64,000 nucleotides of DNA from Ditylenchus dipsaci (lineage: Eukaryota; Nematoda; Chromadorea; Rhabditida; Anguinidae). Below, piece after piece: positions 1-11,100 of this stretch. How positions within the stretch are numbered: position 1 is the stretch's first letter; every line of letters starts with the position of its first letter. The position numbers and the translations under genes were made by a program. The stretch spans positions 1,054,001-1,118,000 of the forward strand of contig SADC01001204.1 in NCBI GenBank assembly GCA_004194705.1. Reading direction: 5' to 3'. Under the pieces are notes generated by a model, which worked only from the letters and a program-made list of their open reading frames with translations, ran no database searches and was not told the origin of the DNA.

Positions 1-295
1 AGGCACTTTTAATATCAGCGGGCAGTAAAAATCCAAAAACGGCCACTTTTTAGCGAAAACGGGCATTTTTTAACAAAAGCGGGCAGAAAAAAATCAAAAA
101 GCGGCCACTTTGTAGCAAAAACGGACACAAAAAATAAAAGCAGGCGAAAAAAATAAAAAAAGCGGGCATGTTTAAACTTTCGAGCAAAAGCGGGCAAAAA
201 AAGCCAAAACCGGGCATATTAGAGCAAAAACGGGCACTTCCGAGCAAAAGCGTGCAGAAAAAAGCCAGAAGCGGGCAAAAAAAAGATTTATCCAA
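1..295. repeat. Minisatellite of AAAANCGGGCA units
   Basis: About fourteen degenerate copies of a 19-22 base unit (aaaagcgggca, aaaacggccac, aaaaccgggca) follow one another. The array is cut by the window start. The same word reappears in both arms of the inverted repeat at 62.34-62.76 kb, so it is probably one arm of an inverted-repeat element. Open frames here are by-products of the repeat. Confidence 0.8.
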
Positions 296-352
296 ATTAT
301 ATTTGTCTTGACACGAGAACAATTTTTGCGTGTATAGTAAGTAGGGGCTCTA

Positions 353-783
353 GGTAAATTGAACCTGAGGTGAATTGAACCTCGGTAAATTGAACCTCAA
401 AATTTGTCTTGAGACGATTTTTATCAGAACTATTTGTACTCGGATATAGATTGAGTGGACTAAAACAGTTAACAGGACAGAGGCTTACTGGTCTTATAAA
501 AGTTAGTTTAGGACTGTTATTCCAGAAAAAATGATGTTTACTAGCACCAGGAGTCGAAACTGTGACTTCGAGAATTTAGTGCGCGGATTTACCACGAGTA
601 AATTTACCGGACGAAGAATTCACCACGGTATAATATGCTGCCTCCCTTGGAACACTGTGATCTGGCAACCGGACTGGAAAAAAACCTCATTTGAATAAAA
701 AAAATCCTTTCAAGACAAATTTTGAGGTTCAATTTACCGAGGTTCAATTTGCATAGGTTCAATTTGTACAGGTTCAATTTACC
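353..783. mobile_element. Inverted-repeat element, word GGTAAATTGAACCT
   Basis: The left end has three tandem copies of a word like ggtaaattgaacct. The right end has four copies of its reverse complement. Inside these, caaaatttgtcttgag on the left is mirrored by caagacaaattttgagg on the right. The core holds a tRNA-like stretch on the minus strand. No transposase frame is seen, so it would be non-autonomous. No clear target duplication is visible. Confidence 0.75.
545..598 (-). other. tRNA-like Pol III promoter fragment
   Basis: Read on the minus strand, the stretch ends in a B-box-like word (gtttcgactcc, compare GGTTCRANTCC) after a GCGC-containing segment. It sits in the core of the 353-783 element. 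It does not fold into a full cloverleaf, so I read it as SINE-like rather than a working tRNA. Confidence 0.4.
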
Positions 784-904
784 GCCGCCCGTAAGTAGGT
801 GGCCAATTAGCCTAGGTAGGTGGCCTCCACCCAAGATTTCTCAACAATTGGCCAAAAGTGGAAAGGGACTATATGTACAAATGATGACCGATACTTAGTT
901 GGCG

Positions 905-1060
905 CTTTTCCAAAACCGACATTGTCCTAGAGTCTATTGTCCTACGGTCTACTATCCAAACATGTCATTGTCCAAGTGTGAATTGTCCTAGCCTGGCCTT
1001 TTCCTATATGCATGGTTTCCTAGAAGGGCCTTTTCCTGGCATTATTACTTTCCTACAAGT
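905..1060. repeat. Degenerate tandem words (attgtccta / cttttcct)
   Basis: Repeated short words (cattgtccta, attgtcctac, cattgtccaa, attgtcctag, then ccttttccta, ccttttcctg) run for about 150 bases. It resembles one arm of the tandem-word inverted-repeat elements found elsewhere here, but I found no opposite arm. Confidence 0.5.
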
Positions 1061-1599
1061 TAATGTCTTGAGCTGGCCCTGAAAATAAAATGTGTCGATA
1101 AATTCGTTTGTCGATGAATTCGGTGATGCCCGTATGTTTTTGCAAAACGGTATTGGGCAAAAACGAGATTTGGCAAAACGATATTGAATAATATAATTGA
1201 GCTCTTGAGGGCGCAAGCAGAGGCGTAGCCAGAAAAATCTGACGGGAGGAGGGGGGAGGGGGCTAAAGCCCTCTGAGAGGTCATTTTCCCTACACCGTTT
1301 TTTGAGTTTCATAGTGTTTTTAATTAACAACTTTTTTCGAAAACCCTGACGGGGGGGGGGCTATAGCCTCCTCAGCCCCTCCTGGCTACGCCCATGGGCA
1401 TAATTACACTACGTTGCGTAGTTCAAAATGCCTGAAACAATTTTTTAACGTTTTGAAACCATTTTGTTTAGAAACAAATATCGCCTTGCCAAATCCCTTT
1501 TTTTGCCAAATCTCCCGCAGCCATCCTGATAGGCACTTAATAATGACCTACTTTGCACCGAACTTAATTTAAAGACGAAGCTGAATAAAAAATAAGAAA

Positions 1600-1835
1600 T
1601 TTTGGCGCTAGTTGCGAATGCCCCCCCCACCATAAATCTGACCTTTCAAAAAATCTCTGTAACTACCCTTTAAAACAACAAGTTTAGGATTGGCACTCAG
1701 GTTCGGAGGTAGGTCAGCGTACGAAAGTTGTGACTAATAAATAGTTTACGTACTTTTTTCTGGAGTCTGGGATATATATTTGGGTAGTTTTTACTTAAGT
1801 TTTAGAAAGAAAACTTTTGGGAGGGGGCTTGGGTA
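1600..1835. repeat. Dispersed repeat family Y, copy 1
   Basis: Contains ttggcgctagttgcgaat, a poly-C run, the word caacaagtttagg, and aggtagg(t)cagcgtacgaaag. The same ordered blocks recur at 22.62-22.83 kb and 32.99-33.18 kb, giving three diverged copies in this window. No coding frame is convincing. Confidence 0.65.
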
Positions 1836-1843
1836 TTCCCTAA

Positions 1844-2037
1844 TACAGTCAACTCCCTCTATAGTGCACACCCAAGGGACCGGCCCCAGGTGTGCACTAT
1901 GGCGGGTGGTGCACTATGGCGGGGGGTCACTATGAAGGGAGTTGACTGTGTGGTGGCCAACCACATCGGAACCGGGTGTGCACTATGGCGGGGGTGTACA
2001 TTATGGCGGGTGTACACTATGGAGGGAGTTGACTGTA
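1844..2037. mobile_element. CAGTCRA-type MITE
   Basis: Terminal inverted repeat TACAGTCAACTCCCTCTATA at the left is matched by its reverse complement at the right, with TA at both ends as expected for the Tc1/mariner/pogo group. Internal copies of gtgcactatggcggg suggest a second internal duplication. It is non-coding. Confidence 0.8.
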
Positions 2038-2203
2038 TGGTCGAAATTTCGTACAATAAAATCCCAAATTTTAGCCAAAGAAGGAACAGAAGGTGATACC
2101 AATTTTGTGATGTCAATTTCGGTGATTCGAAAATCCAATGCTCAATCAAAGTAAACTAAATCAAATGCTAATATTTTTCAAGTTAAAAAAAACCATGCTT
2201 CAG

Positions 2204-5200
2204 GTCTACTTCGCAGTGCCTTTTGAGTGTCTTCGCTCAGTAATATTTGGAGATGGTGAGGAGCAATTTCTGCGGTCTCTTTCCAAGTCCGCTCCATGGC
2301 ATCCGCAAGGCGGTAAATCTGGAGCAAGCTTCTTCCGCACCGAGGACGAGAGATTTGTGATCAAGCAAATGTCTCGGTTTGAGCTGGAATCCTTCAAAAA
2401 GTGTGGTCTGAAGTACATAGACTATGTAAATACAGCTTCAACTGAGAAAAGGCTGACAGCCTTGTGCAAGGTGAGCTGAGTTTTAAAATGCTTTCGACGA
2501 TAAATTAATGTTTTTTGCAGATATATGGAGTGTTTGGCATTAATTATGTAAACAAACAAAATGGAAATTCACTGAAAATCGACGTTTTAGTCATGGAATA
2601 TTTGTTTTACAACAAGAATATCAAGCAGTTGTGGGATCTGAAAGGATCACTAAGAAACAGGTAAGTATATAAAAGACTGAGTATGTAAGTATTTTCCAAT
2701 CAGAGCAACTCCCTGAAAAACAAATATTTTTGCTTCTGTCGAATGGGACCTGAATTAAAAGGTTATATTCGAAAAAAACAGAACGTCGTTTCCCCTTGAG
2801 GCTTTTTAGTCGACTCCCACCAAGGAATTTACCGCTCACAGTGACCACCAAAGGCGGACAGACCGGAGACTGCGGCTGGGTAGTAAGCAGTGCTGGCAAT
2901 CCGCTCCGCTCTGGCTCCGCTCCGGCTCCGAGCCGGAGCCAGATCCGGAGCGAAAAATTTTACCCAAAGGAGCCGAGAGCCAGATCCGGAGCGGGAAATG
3001 TTGCCTCCCGGAGCCATTTTGGAACCAGTTTTTTGTTTATTTAGTTACCCGAAAAGTTTGGATATAAAAATCTACTGTCAAATAAAAAATTTTGACTTTC
3101 TACTAGCTATAACTTTGTGTAGAGATAATATATATAGCTAAATTATTGAGAGGAAAGAACAACCAGCATCTAACGATTATTTTGACACTAAATACAGAAA
3201 TATATTATTACTAGGGTCTGCAGGCGCCTATCGGCGCCTATGCCGTTCGGGAACATTAGTTGTTCGGGCACTGCTCCTGTGGTTCGGGAACATTAGTGGT
3301 TCATGTACATTAGTAGTTCGGGTAGATAAATCGTTCGAGTACATGAAGCACTGTTCCTGTGGTTCGGGAACATTAGTGGTTCATTACATTAGTAGTTCGG
3401 GCAGATGAATCGTTCGAGTACATCAAGGGTTAGGGTAGAGCATCCACCCTACCTGTGAACTCACCTACTCTACCTTGCCTATCCTCGCCTATCCTAGCAT
3501 ATCCTGGCCTATCCAGGCCTATCCTCGCCTTCCCTTGCCTATCTTCGCCTATCCTCGCATATCCTCGCCTACCCTCGCCTATCCTCGCCTGTCCTCGCCG
3601 AACATCGCCTAACATTTGCCTCTTTTCGCATATCCTCGCATATCCTCGCCTACCCTCGCCTATCCTCGCCTACAAATGTGTTTCTGAATTCATTCAAAAT
3701 TTTAATTTGAGAACAAAATTTTTGAAAACTATGAGATTTTTCTCAAAAATAGCATGCATACTTTTGTCAACGCCCCTCTTAAAAATGCGAATTTTTCGCC
3801 GCTCTTATTTTTTAAACGAAAGTTGACATCAAGGCGGATCTAATGAAATCTGCAACAAAAAAATTTTAAGCCCTCTATAACCCTATTTTCGACCTTCAAA
3901 ATCGAAAAAACCGAAAAAACATTAATTTTATTGGAAAACTCAAAATTTGGCCTGCATACTTTTGTTAACGCCTCTCTTAAAAACGCGAATTTCTCACCGC
4001 TCTTTTTTTTAAACGAAAGCTGACATCAAGGCGGACCTAAAAAAACCTGCAACAAAAATTTTGAGCTCTCTATGACCTTATTTTTGACCTTTAAAATGGA
4101 AAAATGCCAAAAAAGCATAACTTTCATTGGAAAACTCGACAATGGCCTCCATACTTTTGTTAACGCCTCTCTTAAAAATGCGAATTTCTCGCCGCTCTTT
4201 TTTTTAAACGAAAGCTGACATCGAGGCGGATCTAAAAAAACCTGCAACAAAAATTTTTGAGCTCTCTATGACCTCATTTTTGATAATTCATAAAAGTGTG
4301 ACCCACCCACCCACCCACCCGACCCAAATACTATATAGAGATGAAATCGTGACAAAAGGTATGAAATTAATATATAAGTTGAAACATTAATTTCGCGCAA
4401 ACTTTTTTCTGCTAAGGAAACCCATTCTTTTGACACTGGATTCGTGTTCTGCGTGGTGAATTTGCATGTGAAACTGCTTTTAGATTTTTAAAATAACAGT
4501 GAAATTTTGAATTCTGCTCAAAATGATAAATACTCAAATTTTCAAAATGAAATACAGGGTGGCCAACATAAACTCATGAATGAATTTTTGCCTTAAGTTT
4601 TTTCAATCTGCGGCACTTTGATAAGTTTTTTTTATTCGGAAGCTGAATAGATGAGAAATCGAGTTACACCAAATAATCAAAGAAATTTTTATATTAACAC
4701 ACCTAAATTTTAACGGAAAAAAATAACAGAGATTTCACTCATATTCCTTATTTTCATCACTTTAACTATCTAACAAGGGAACATATGGTAGTGTCATATG
4801 GTAGGGAAAACCCCACATATCATTCGATAGAGCTTCGAAGAGTTCCTTTTCTGTGGAAAAATAGATTTTAGGGTACAAAAATGTGTTTGAAAGTTGAGCA
4901 TAATTTTTTAGCATCAATATCACATATTCACTCCGAAAAATGTCCCCAACAAACAAAAGGGTGATTTATCTCAAAAAAAATTATGCTACTATTAGAAAGC
5001 TGAACTTCTGACGGTCATTTAAGTGTATCATAAGCTAAGGTGTGGCATCAAAATCACGGCGCACTACTTGAAAATCTGTGAGCATACAACTGGATTTTGA
5101 CCATAAATAATTTGTTACCTTCGGGACCCCTTTTCACCAATTTGGTCCCGGATTAGAGCAAAAACAACCGGTACCATCGTGTTCAGCACATTCTGCTATA

Positions 5201-6605
5201 CCCGTATAGTACGATGAGCGCATCAGAGCTGGACGTGTTAGAAAGGGCGGCTTCAAAAATAGCTAAAAAGGGCCTACCCGAAGCTTCTCGTGTGGCTTTT
5301 TCAAATCAGAAATATGTATATTTTGAAAAGCAACACTTGGCTAACCCTGGTCATATATTTTGACAAAAAGGGGGTCTTTCCGAGTTTAACACGGGAAAGG
5401 CGGTGTGTACCAAACTATGCTTTTTGTGCAGAATTTCACGCTGAGCATGATGGCTGAAAAAAAAACTCTGGAAAGAAGACAGCTTCGAACGAGTGAAACA
5501 AAGTATCACTTTGCTGTACCACTTTGCTGCAAGTTTGTGCGCAATAGATAACCCCTGATAGCCCCTTGCATTTTGAGAAATTATACACCCAGATGGTGCA
5601 TTTATTTGAGCGAGTATCACTCATATTTTGCTCATATTTCATGTGGCTGGAATACGTGGCTGGAATAAGTGGCTGGAATTACCCGTTCGAAGCCGTCCTC
5701 TTTCCAAAAATTTTGAAATTCTGCACAAAATGCATAGTTCATTACGCACCGTCTTTCGCGTGTTAAAAGCGCCACGGCAATTTCTTTTTTTTGAAAATTA
5801 TTAGGTTTAATCCTAAAACAGGATGCTTTATTTCCTCTTACTAGCCGTGCGGGTGGCTTTTTAAAACCTTTTTTAGAAAAAAAATTTAGATATGCCTCAA
5901 CTAAGACTGAAGCGCCTGTATTGCTAGACGAAAATTTAGTGCAAGATTTATGGGTAACCAGCTATATGTGCATCCTCACTCCAAAATAGCCCTCAATCAG
6001 GCCATTGTAAATGACAGTCACTTCCTGAGCAATCAGGTGAGTACCGTGTTCACTCTAATAACTCCCCACCCTACGGACACATTTGAAAAACGCACAAGTC
6101 AACTTAAAGAACCACGGTTTTTGCGCGCAGAGGCATGTGTGAAATTTGAATTGGCGGCGAGACATTTCTCTTTCGTATCAGACTATACTCTTTCGAGTCG
6201 TTCGAAATAACTGAAAAGAGTACAGTATGAGACGAAAGAGAACTGTTCTTCGCCAATTCAAATTTTGCACATGCCACTGCGCGCAAAAACCATGGTCCTT
6301 TAAGTGATGTAGCTATATACACTACGTGATTTTTAACTTCTTACATTCAGGGCATAATGGACTACAGTCTGCTAGCTGGCATTTGCAAAAGCGATGAAGT
6401 GGTGATTGGCATATGTGATTATATGAGAACATATACTCTAGACAAAAAAGTGGAGAGTCTAGTCAAAACAGCTCTGCCAATAGCCCATTCACCGACAGTG
6501 GTCAGCCCAGAGCAGTATTGCAAACGCTTCTATGAAGCTATTGATGGCTACTTTGCCAAAGCCCCCGACCAATGGACAGGACAATCTGATCCCTCTGCCA
6601 ATTAA
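2204..6605 (+). CDS. ppk-3: PIKfyve/PPK-3-type phosphatidylinositol 3-phosphate 5-kinase, C-terminal kinase exons
   Basis: Exons 2204-2470, 2521-2660, 5890-6036 and 6351-6605 join in phase (gtgagc, gtaagt and gtgagt donors). The family makes PtdIns(3,5)P2 on endosomes and lysosomes. The protein shows GGKSGASFFRTEDERFVIKQM (glycine-rich/ATP-lysine segment), LVMEYLFY, DLKGSLRNR, LLDENL, then MDYSLLAG, GICDYMRTYT, PTVVSPEQY, and an end at DQWTG plus nine residues, all in family order. Only about 270 residues are here. The FYVE and chaperonin-like parts of a roughly 2000-residue protein would lie upstream of the window, or the copy is partial. Exon 3 has an apparent one-base loss at 5950: the frame giving LLDENLVQDL must shift to reach GNQLYVHPHSK. 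Intron 2661-5889 is packed with tandem repeats. An attaaa at 6685-6690 is a weak poly(A) candidate. Confidence 0.85.
2896..3010. repeat. GGAGCC/GCTCCG hexamer array
   Basis: Runs of gctccg and ggagcc with spacers such as gcgaaaaattttacccaaag. The array inverts orientation around gagccggagc, so it can fold back on itself. Related arrays lie at 47.8-48.0 kb and 48.2-48.45 kb. It lies in the kinase intron. Confidence 0.75.
3237..3430. repeat. Two-copy tandem repeat, GTTCGGGAACATTAGT
   Basis: A block of about 115 bases with gttcgggaacattagtggttcat, agtagttcgg and aatcgttcgagtacat occurs twice in a row. It is built from a shorter word like ttcgggtacattagtagt. Non-coding, in the kinase intron. Confidence 0.7.
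3455..3675. repeat. 10-base minisatellite CCTATCCTCG
   Basis: More than twenty copies of cctatcctcg with point variants run through the kinase intron. Both strands give open frames because the repeat lacks stops; these are not genes. Confidence 0.9.
3740..4290. repeat. About 196-base tandem repeat, three copies
   Basis: The block beginning catacttttgttaacgcctc starts near 3757, 3955 and 4150, giving periods of about 198 and 195. Each copy also carries gcgaatttctcgccgctc, acgaaagctgacatcaaggcgga and cctgcaacaaaaa. The array is followed by a short CCCA run (4303-4322). Confidence 0.85.
5375..5770. repeat. Inverted repeat in the kinase intron
   Basis: The left arm (gtttaacacgggaaaggcgg, then tagttt...tttttgtgcagaatttca) is mirrored by tgaaattctgcacaaaatgc and ccgtctttcgcgtgttaaaa on the right. 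Arms are imperfect. It is an old fold-back element with no coding content. Confidence 0.65.
6104..6307. repeat. Inverted repeat in the last kinase intron
   Basis: Left arm aaagaaccacggtttttgcg and aatttgaattggcg; right arm cgccaattcaaatttt and cgcgcaaaaaccatggtcct. The pair occupies most of intron 6037-6350 and could fold into a hairpin in the transcript. Confidence 0.75.
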
Positions 6606-6676
6606 TTTATCCATATAAAAGTTTTGCATGCTTGCTGTTCAATTTATTGCTACAAGAGACACGCGAGATAATTTTT

Positions 6677-6903
6677 GCCTTTTTATTAAACGGGCTTTTC
6701 GACTTTGAGGACTTACATCTCAGCGCAGAGTGAATGTTTTGCAAACTTTTTTATTGCGTTTTCTTAAATCCCACGAGTTCTACCGGCTCCACTTTTTGGA
6801 TTTGGTTGAGCACCCAAAAATCATTAGATTGAGCTCAAAATTTTCTTGCTGTTGATCGGTTGAAAAATAAACGGGCCGGCTCGTTTAATAGACAAAATAC
6901 GGT
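6677..6903. mobile_element. TACCGTATTT-family inverted-repeat element, copy 1
   Basis: Right end aaacgggccggctcgtttaa followed by agacaaaatacggta; left end carries tattaaacgggcttttcgac. The same terminal words (accgtattttctctaat) bound elements at 57.86-58.12 kb and 61.66-61.89 kb. Intergenic, non-coding. Confidence 0.6.
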
Positions 6904-6941
6904 AATTGTATGGTCAAAATGCTACTTCGATTGAAATCAGC

Positions 6942-7370
6942 TACAGTCAACTCTCGATATAACGCCACCCCTTCAAGTTCGTTCCCGCCTAGGGTCCGAC
7001 ACTTTTTTTAACTCTATTTTTGAAACCTTTGCTGAACCTGACTCGTCAGTCTTATCAGAAATATCGTACAGATTCCGATTCTGCCAACCGTTTCTGAAAA
7101 AGTTTAAACTTTTGCCTGTAAGACCCGCGCCTCTCGATATAACGCCCCCTTTTGTAAAAAATCGGCGGCGTTATATCGAGAGGCGCGGGTCTTACTGGCA
7201 AAAGTTTAACCTTTTTCAGAAACGGTTGGCAGAATCGGAATCTGTACGATATTTCTGATAAGACTGACGAGTCAGGTTCAGCAAAAGGTTTCAAAAATAG
7301 AGTTAAAAAAGTGTCGGACCCTAGGCGGGAACGAACTTGAAGGGTGGCGTTATATCGAGAGTTGACTGTA
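6942..7370. mobile_element. Near-perfect palindromic CAGTCRA element
   Basis: Starts tacagtcaactctcgatata and ends with the reverse complement, TA on each side. The arms stay almost identical for about 190 bases each, with an inner pair gtaagacccgcgcctctcg around a short centre. The whole 429-base unit is one hairpin. No frame is coding. The rest of 7371-8172 shows only a mariner-type end (tacacggtgtttcaagaa near 7681) and no gene. Confidence 0.85.
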
Positions 7371-8172
7371 GTGAAAAAATTAAGGGTGAAAAGCATCCCA
7401 AAGTCGTATTGTATATTAGTGTGTTTAATCCTGTTTTACAGGCGATTTTTATTGAATTTGTAAGACGACATGTCGTATACGGTTTATTCATGGTTTCCAA
7501 TCTTACTTTTTTCATGGTGTAATACACGTGAATGAGAATTTCGCGTGAAACTAAATAGCGAATACAAATCACCTTTCAGGTACAAGGTAGCGCACAACAG
7601 AAATATTTTCAGCAGACAATTTGTAAAAAAGCCGACCATTATAACACATGATTTACGAATAATTCAAAGCGTTGAACAAGTACACGGTGTTTCAAGAAAT
7701 TTTATGTCTTTAAAATGACCGTAACTTTTAAAGAGCTATATTTATATCTGTTTCGCCAATTGATTGTCCTCGCCGACAATATTTTTTAGTGAATATATGT
7801 CAAAAACATACTTTTTGCTTGGTCCCCCTGTGGTTTGGATCCTGGTCTGTATATGACCTCTAGATGGGCAAGTCCCAAACCACGTAAATGGAACGCAAAC
7901 TCCGTGACTAGCATTGTTTGTGATCTGGTATTGGTCTTAAAAATAAAAATACAAAATATTTCAACATTTGACTTTATTTCAGTGTTAAACATAAAAATCT
8001 TAAAATTCTGTGTGGTCAAAATTTGACAAAAAGACAAATAGAATTCGGTTCAAAATCTTTGAAAAAAATGTCGGCAAAAATGGATTTTCAGAAAAAATAC
8101 GAGCTCAATTTCTTTATTCTATTCAGGAGTTGACACAGTTAACTTCAGTGATTGGGCGGCTCGGAGTGCCAT

Positions 8173-11100
8173 CTAGGGCTTGTACTTCCATATGCTAGCC
8201 CCATTTTCTAGTGTGCAGTGCAGGGTGGCATTTACATTCGATTTTACAGCTGGAGTAGGGCCTCCTTCTTTGCTATTGAACTGAAAAAAATAGTTTCTAC
8301 ATAGATAATTTTTTGATATTTGAAATTAAGAGCAAAACACAGATACAAGTTTGGTAATCCTTTTTGAACTACAGTGGAGTCTACCTATAGAGCACCCGCA
8401 GTATAGATTTATCTAAGGTTGCGCAATGTCAATCGCTGATGTAAATTGACGTGTTAATTGACACTATTGACATCAGCAATTGATATGCAATATAAAATCA
8501 TGTCAATTGAAAAGACGGATTTTCATCAATTTTTAACATACCTTCTACTTTTCGCGGGATAGATAATTTTTATAGCTTTTTTATACTAATCCTACGAACA
8601 GAGCCTTATACTTTCTGCTAATTAGACTACCGTCTTTTAAATTTAAACCCTCACAATCGTGTTTTTCATCCTGCTAATATATATTTTATGAATGGTTAAA
8701 GTGATTCTAAAGCAATATTCTAAAAATATTCTAAAGTGTTATTCCGCGTCTATTTCACTTTTATTAACTCTAATCATGTATAAAATTATCAAAAACAAAA
8801 TTTTACGGTCGAAAATCGTTACTCGAGAATGAATAAAATAAATCATCTTAGAATGAATCATGAAGCTGCACAGTTAGTAAGATAGACCTCCAAAAGTTTA
8901 CATATTTAGAAAGCTGCTTAATGTTACCTGCATAAATGTGGAGCCTCCACTGGCAGGACGACAGGTAACTGTCAGAAGTTGGCATTTGTAGGCTCTGAAG
9001 TTGATGAGACGGAGGAATGGAGTGGAAGTCTTCTTTTCCGCATTTCCTGGAGTTAGGGTCACTTTGGAGGGGTCACAAGACTCGTCACATTTTTCGGGGG
9101 AAAGTTTTCCGTAGTCCGCTTCAAAAAAATGAATTGAAGTAAATGAAGGTCAATAAAGAAAAAATTACCATCTTTGCCGTCCAAAAGTTTGAGAATGTCA
9201 CTCCAACTCATGTTCGGGTCTACCTTTACATCGGTATAATTCACTGAATTTTTTTGCTTTTTATACGATTTTTTAATAATAAAAAAAGGTGACACTAGGT
9301 AGTTTACTCTTTCTCTTGGTTCTCTTTTTCACTTTTTTGATAGTGGTTTTTTTGACACCCAAGATACCCCTCTCGACCAAATCTTGAAAAAAATTCTAAC
9401 CAAGACACAGGAATAAGAGTAATCCCAGGCCAATTGCTATAGCAAAAACACGAAAATCATGCTATTTTTGCTTTAAGACCATTCACTTGCTTGTTTCGCT
9501 CAGGATTGTTCTAACGCCGGGCGGCCGGCGTTAATTAAACGCCGAAAAATCTAAACGCCGGCGTAAAGCCGGCGTTTAGATTATAATAGGCAAAAAAATT
9601 TTTATGGGTGTTTATTAAACTCAAATTACTTTAGAGCAATTTATTGTATATATTTTAAAATCGACTTTTTCGCCGGCGTTTAACAAACGCCGGAGTTGCG
9701 CCGGCGTTTGCTTTTATTGTGGCGTAACGACTTTTAAACGCCGGCGCTTAAAGAACGCCTCTAAACGCCGGCAAAAATTTAACACCGGCGTTAGAAAAAA
9801 AACTAGTTTTGCTCTGATCATTTGTTGTGGCGACAAATATTAAAATTCCCGCCCATCTCCGAAACCAAATATATAATAACTGGTGGACAAAAAGCCTGTC
9901 GCGGATTTTTGAGCTCATTTTTTAAAATACAAATATTGCAAGTCGAAATTCCGAATATACAGTTTTGTAACTCAAGAGCTACAAAACCAATGCTACCGAA
10001 TGACTTTTTAAAATCAGACTGTTAAGATATGGCTTTTTGAAAAAATCAATTGCTTCGAAAAAGGGTCAAAATCCGTAAAAATTAAGAAAACTTGGATTTT
10101 GGCCATTTTTTGAAGCAATGATCACTGAAAGTCATGAAGACGCTTGTCAACTTCCTAATAAACTCACAGGTGTTTGGAGCTGACTGATGACTCAGCTAAA
10201 ATAATGAAGCTGAGTTTAATATACCATTCGAAAGAGAAGTTGCGGGGCTACAACGCTTTTAAATTTGGAATTTTTGACTTGCAATATTTGTATTTTAAAA
10301 AGTGAGCTAAAAAATTTGCAAAAGACTTTTTGGACACCAGTTTTTTTAGACACCAGCCTATGATCTTCAAAATTCCCATTTTGAAAACTTTACCGTCTTC
10401 GCTGGCGGAGTGCCGGTCGCCGGCGCTCAAAAATCGCTAATTTTATCCGGCGCTCCGCCGGCCGCGCATGTATGTATAAAAGAATGTATAAAATGTATAA
10501 AAATAAATACACATTTATTTTTGGAAAAGTTTTATATTAGAGAAACTACAATTATTTTTTGCGAGGCGATTATTCCGCTGGAGGTGATTACGCGAATTGT
10601 AATTCCACCATGGCCTTTTAAAGTGGTCAAAAATGGGCCGAAGGTGACTTCTGAAAAATTCAAATAAATTTGCGGGAAAATGAAAAACTCTTCAAATTTG
10701 ACCAGAAAAAAGGCTATATATTTCGTATCGCTTCTAGTTTTTAAAATCTAACTCTTAGAAATTTTTTCTTATTCAGAAATTCTAATGGCTCATTCACGGA
10801 TTGCGACTTAAGGTGCTTACCCAATGAGGGGGTGAGGGTGCAGATCTGAGGGTGCAGAGCTCATTGAGTACACACTGGATCCGCACCTACGCACTCCCGC
10901 ACTAAGAGCGGCACCACCGCAGTGCGGCACTCGACTGTACCCAATGAGGTTTTGTCTCCTCGGCGCGGGAGTGAGAAAGTGAGGAGTTCGAGTGCGGGTG
11001 CAAATCCGCACTGCCGCACTCAATTTTTAATGCATTTTTTTGCATTTTCAGAATTTAGTCGGATATTTTTTCCCACGTGATATATGCCAAAAATGTATTT

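Noticed and set aside
3455..3675. CRISPR-like or coding repeat array
   Set aside because: Ten-base units without spacers in a nematode intron; open frames come from the repeat having no stop.
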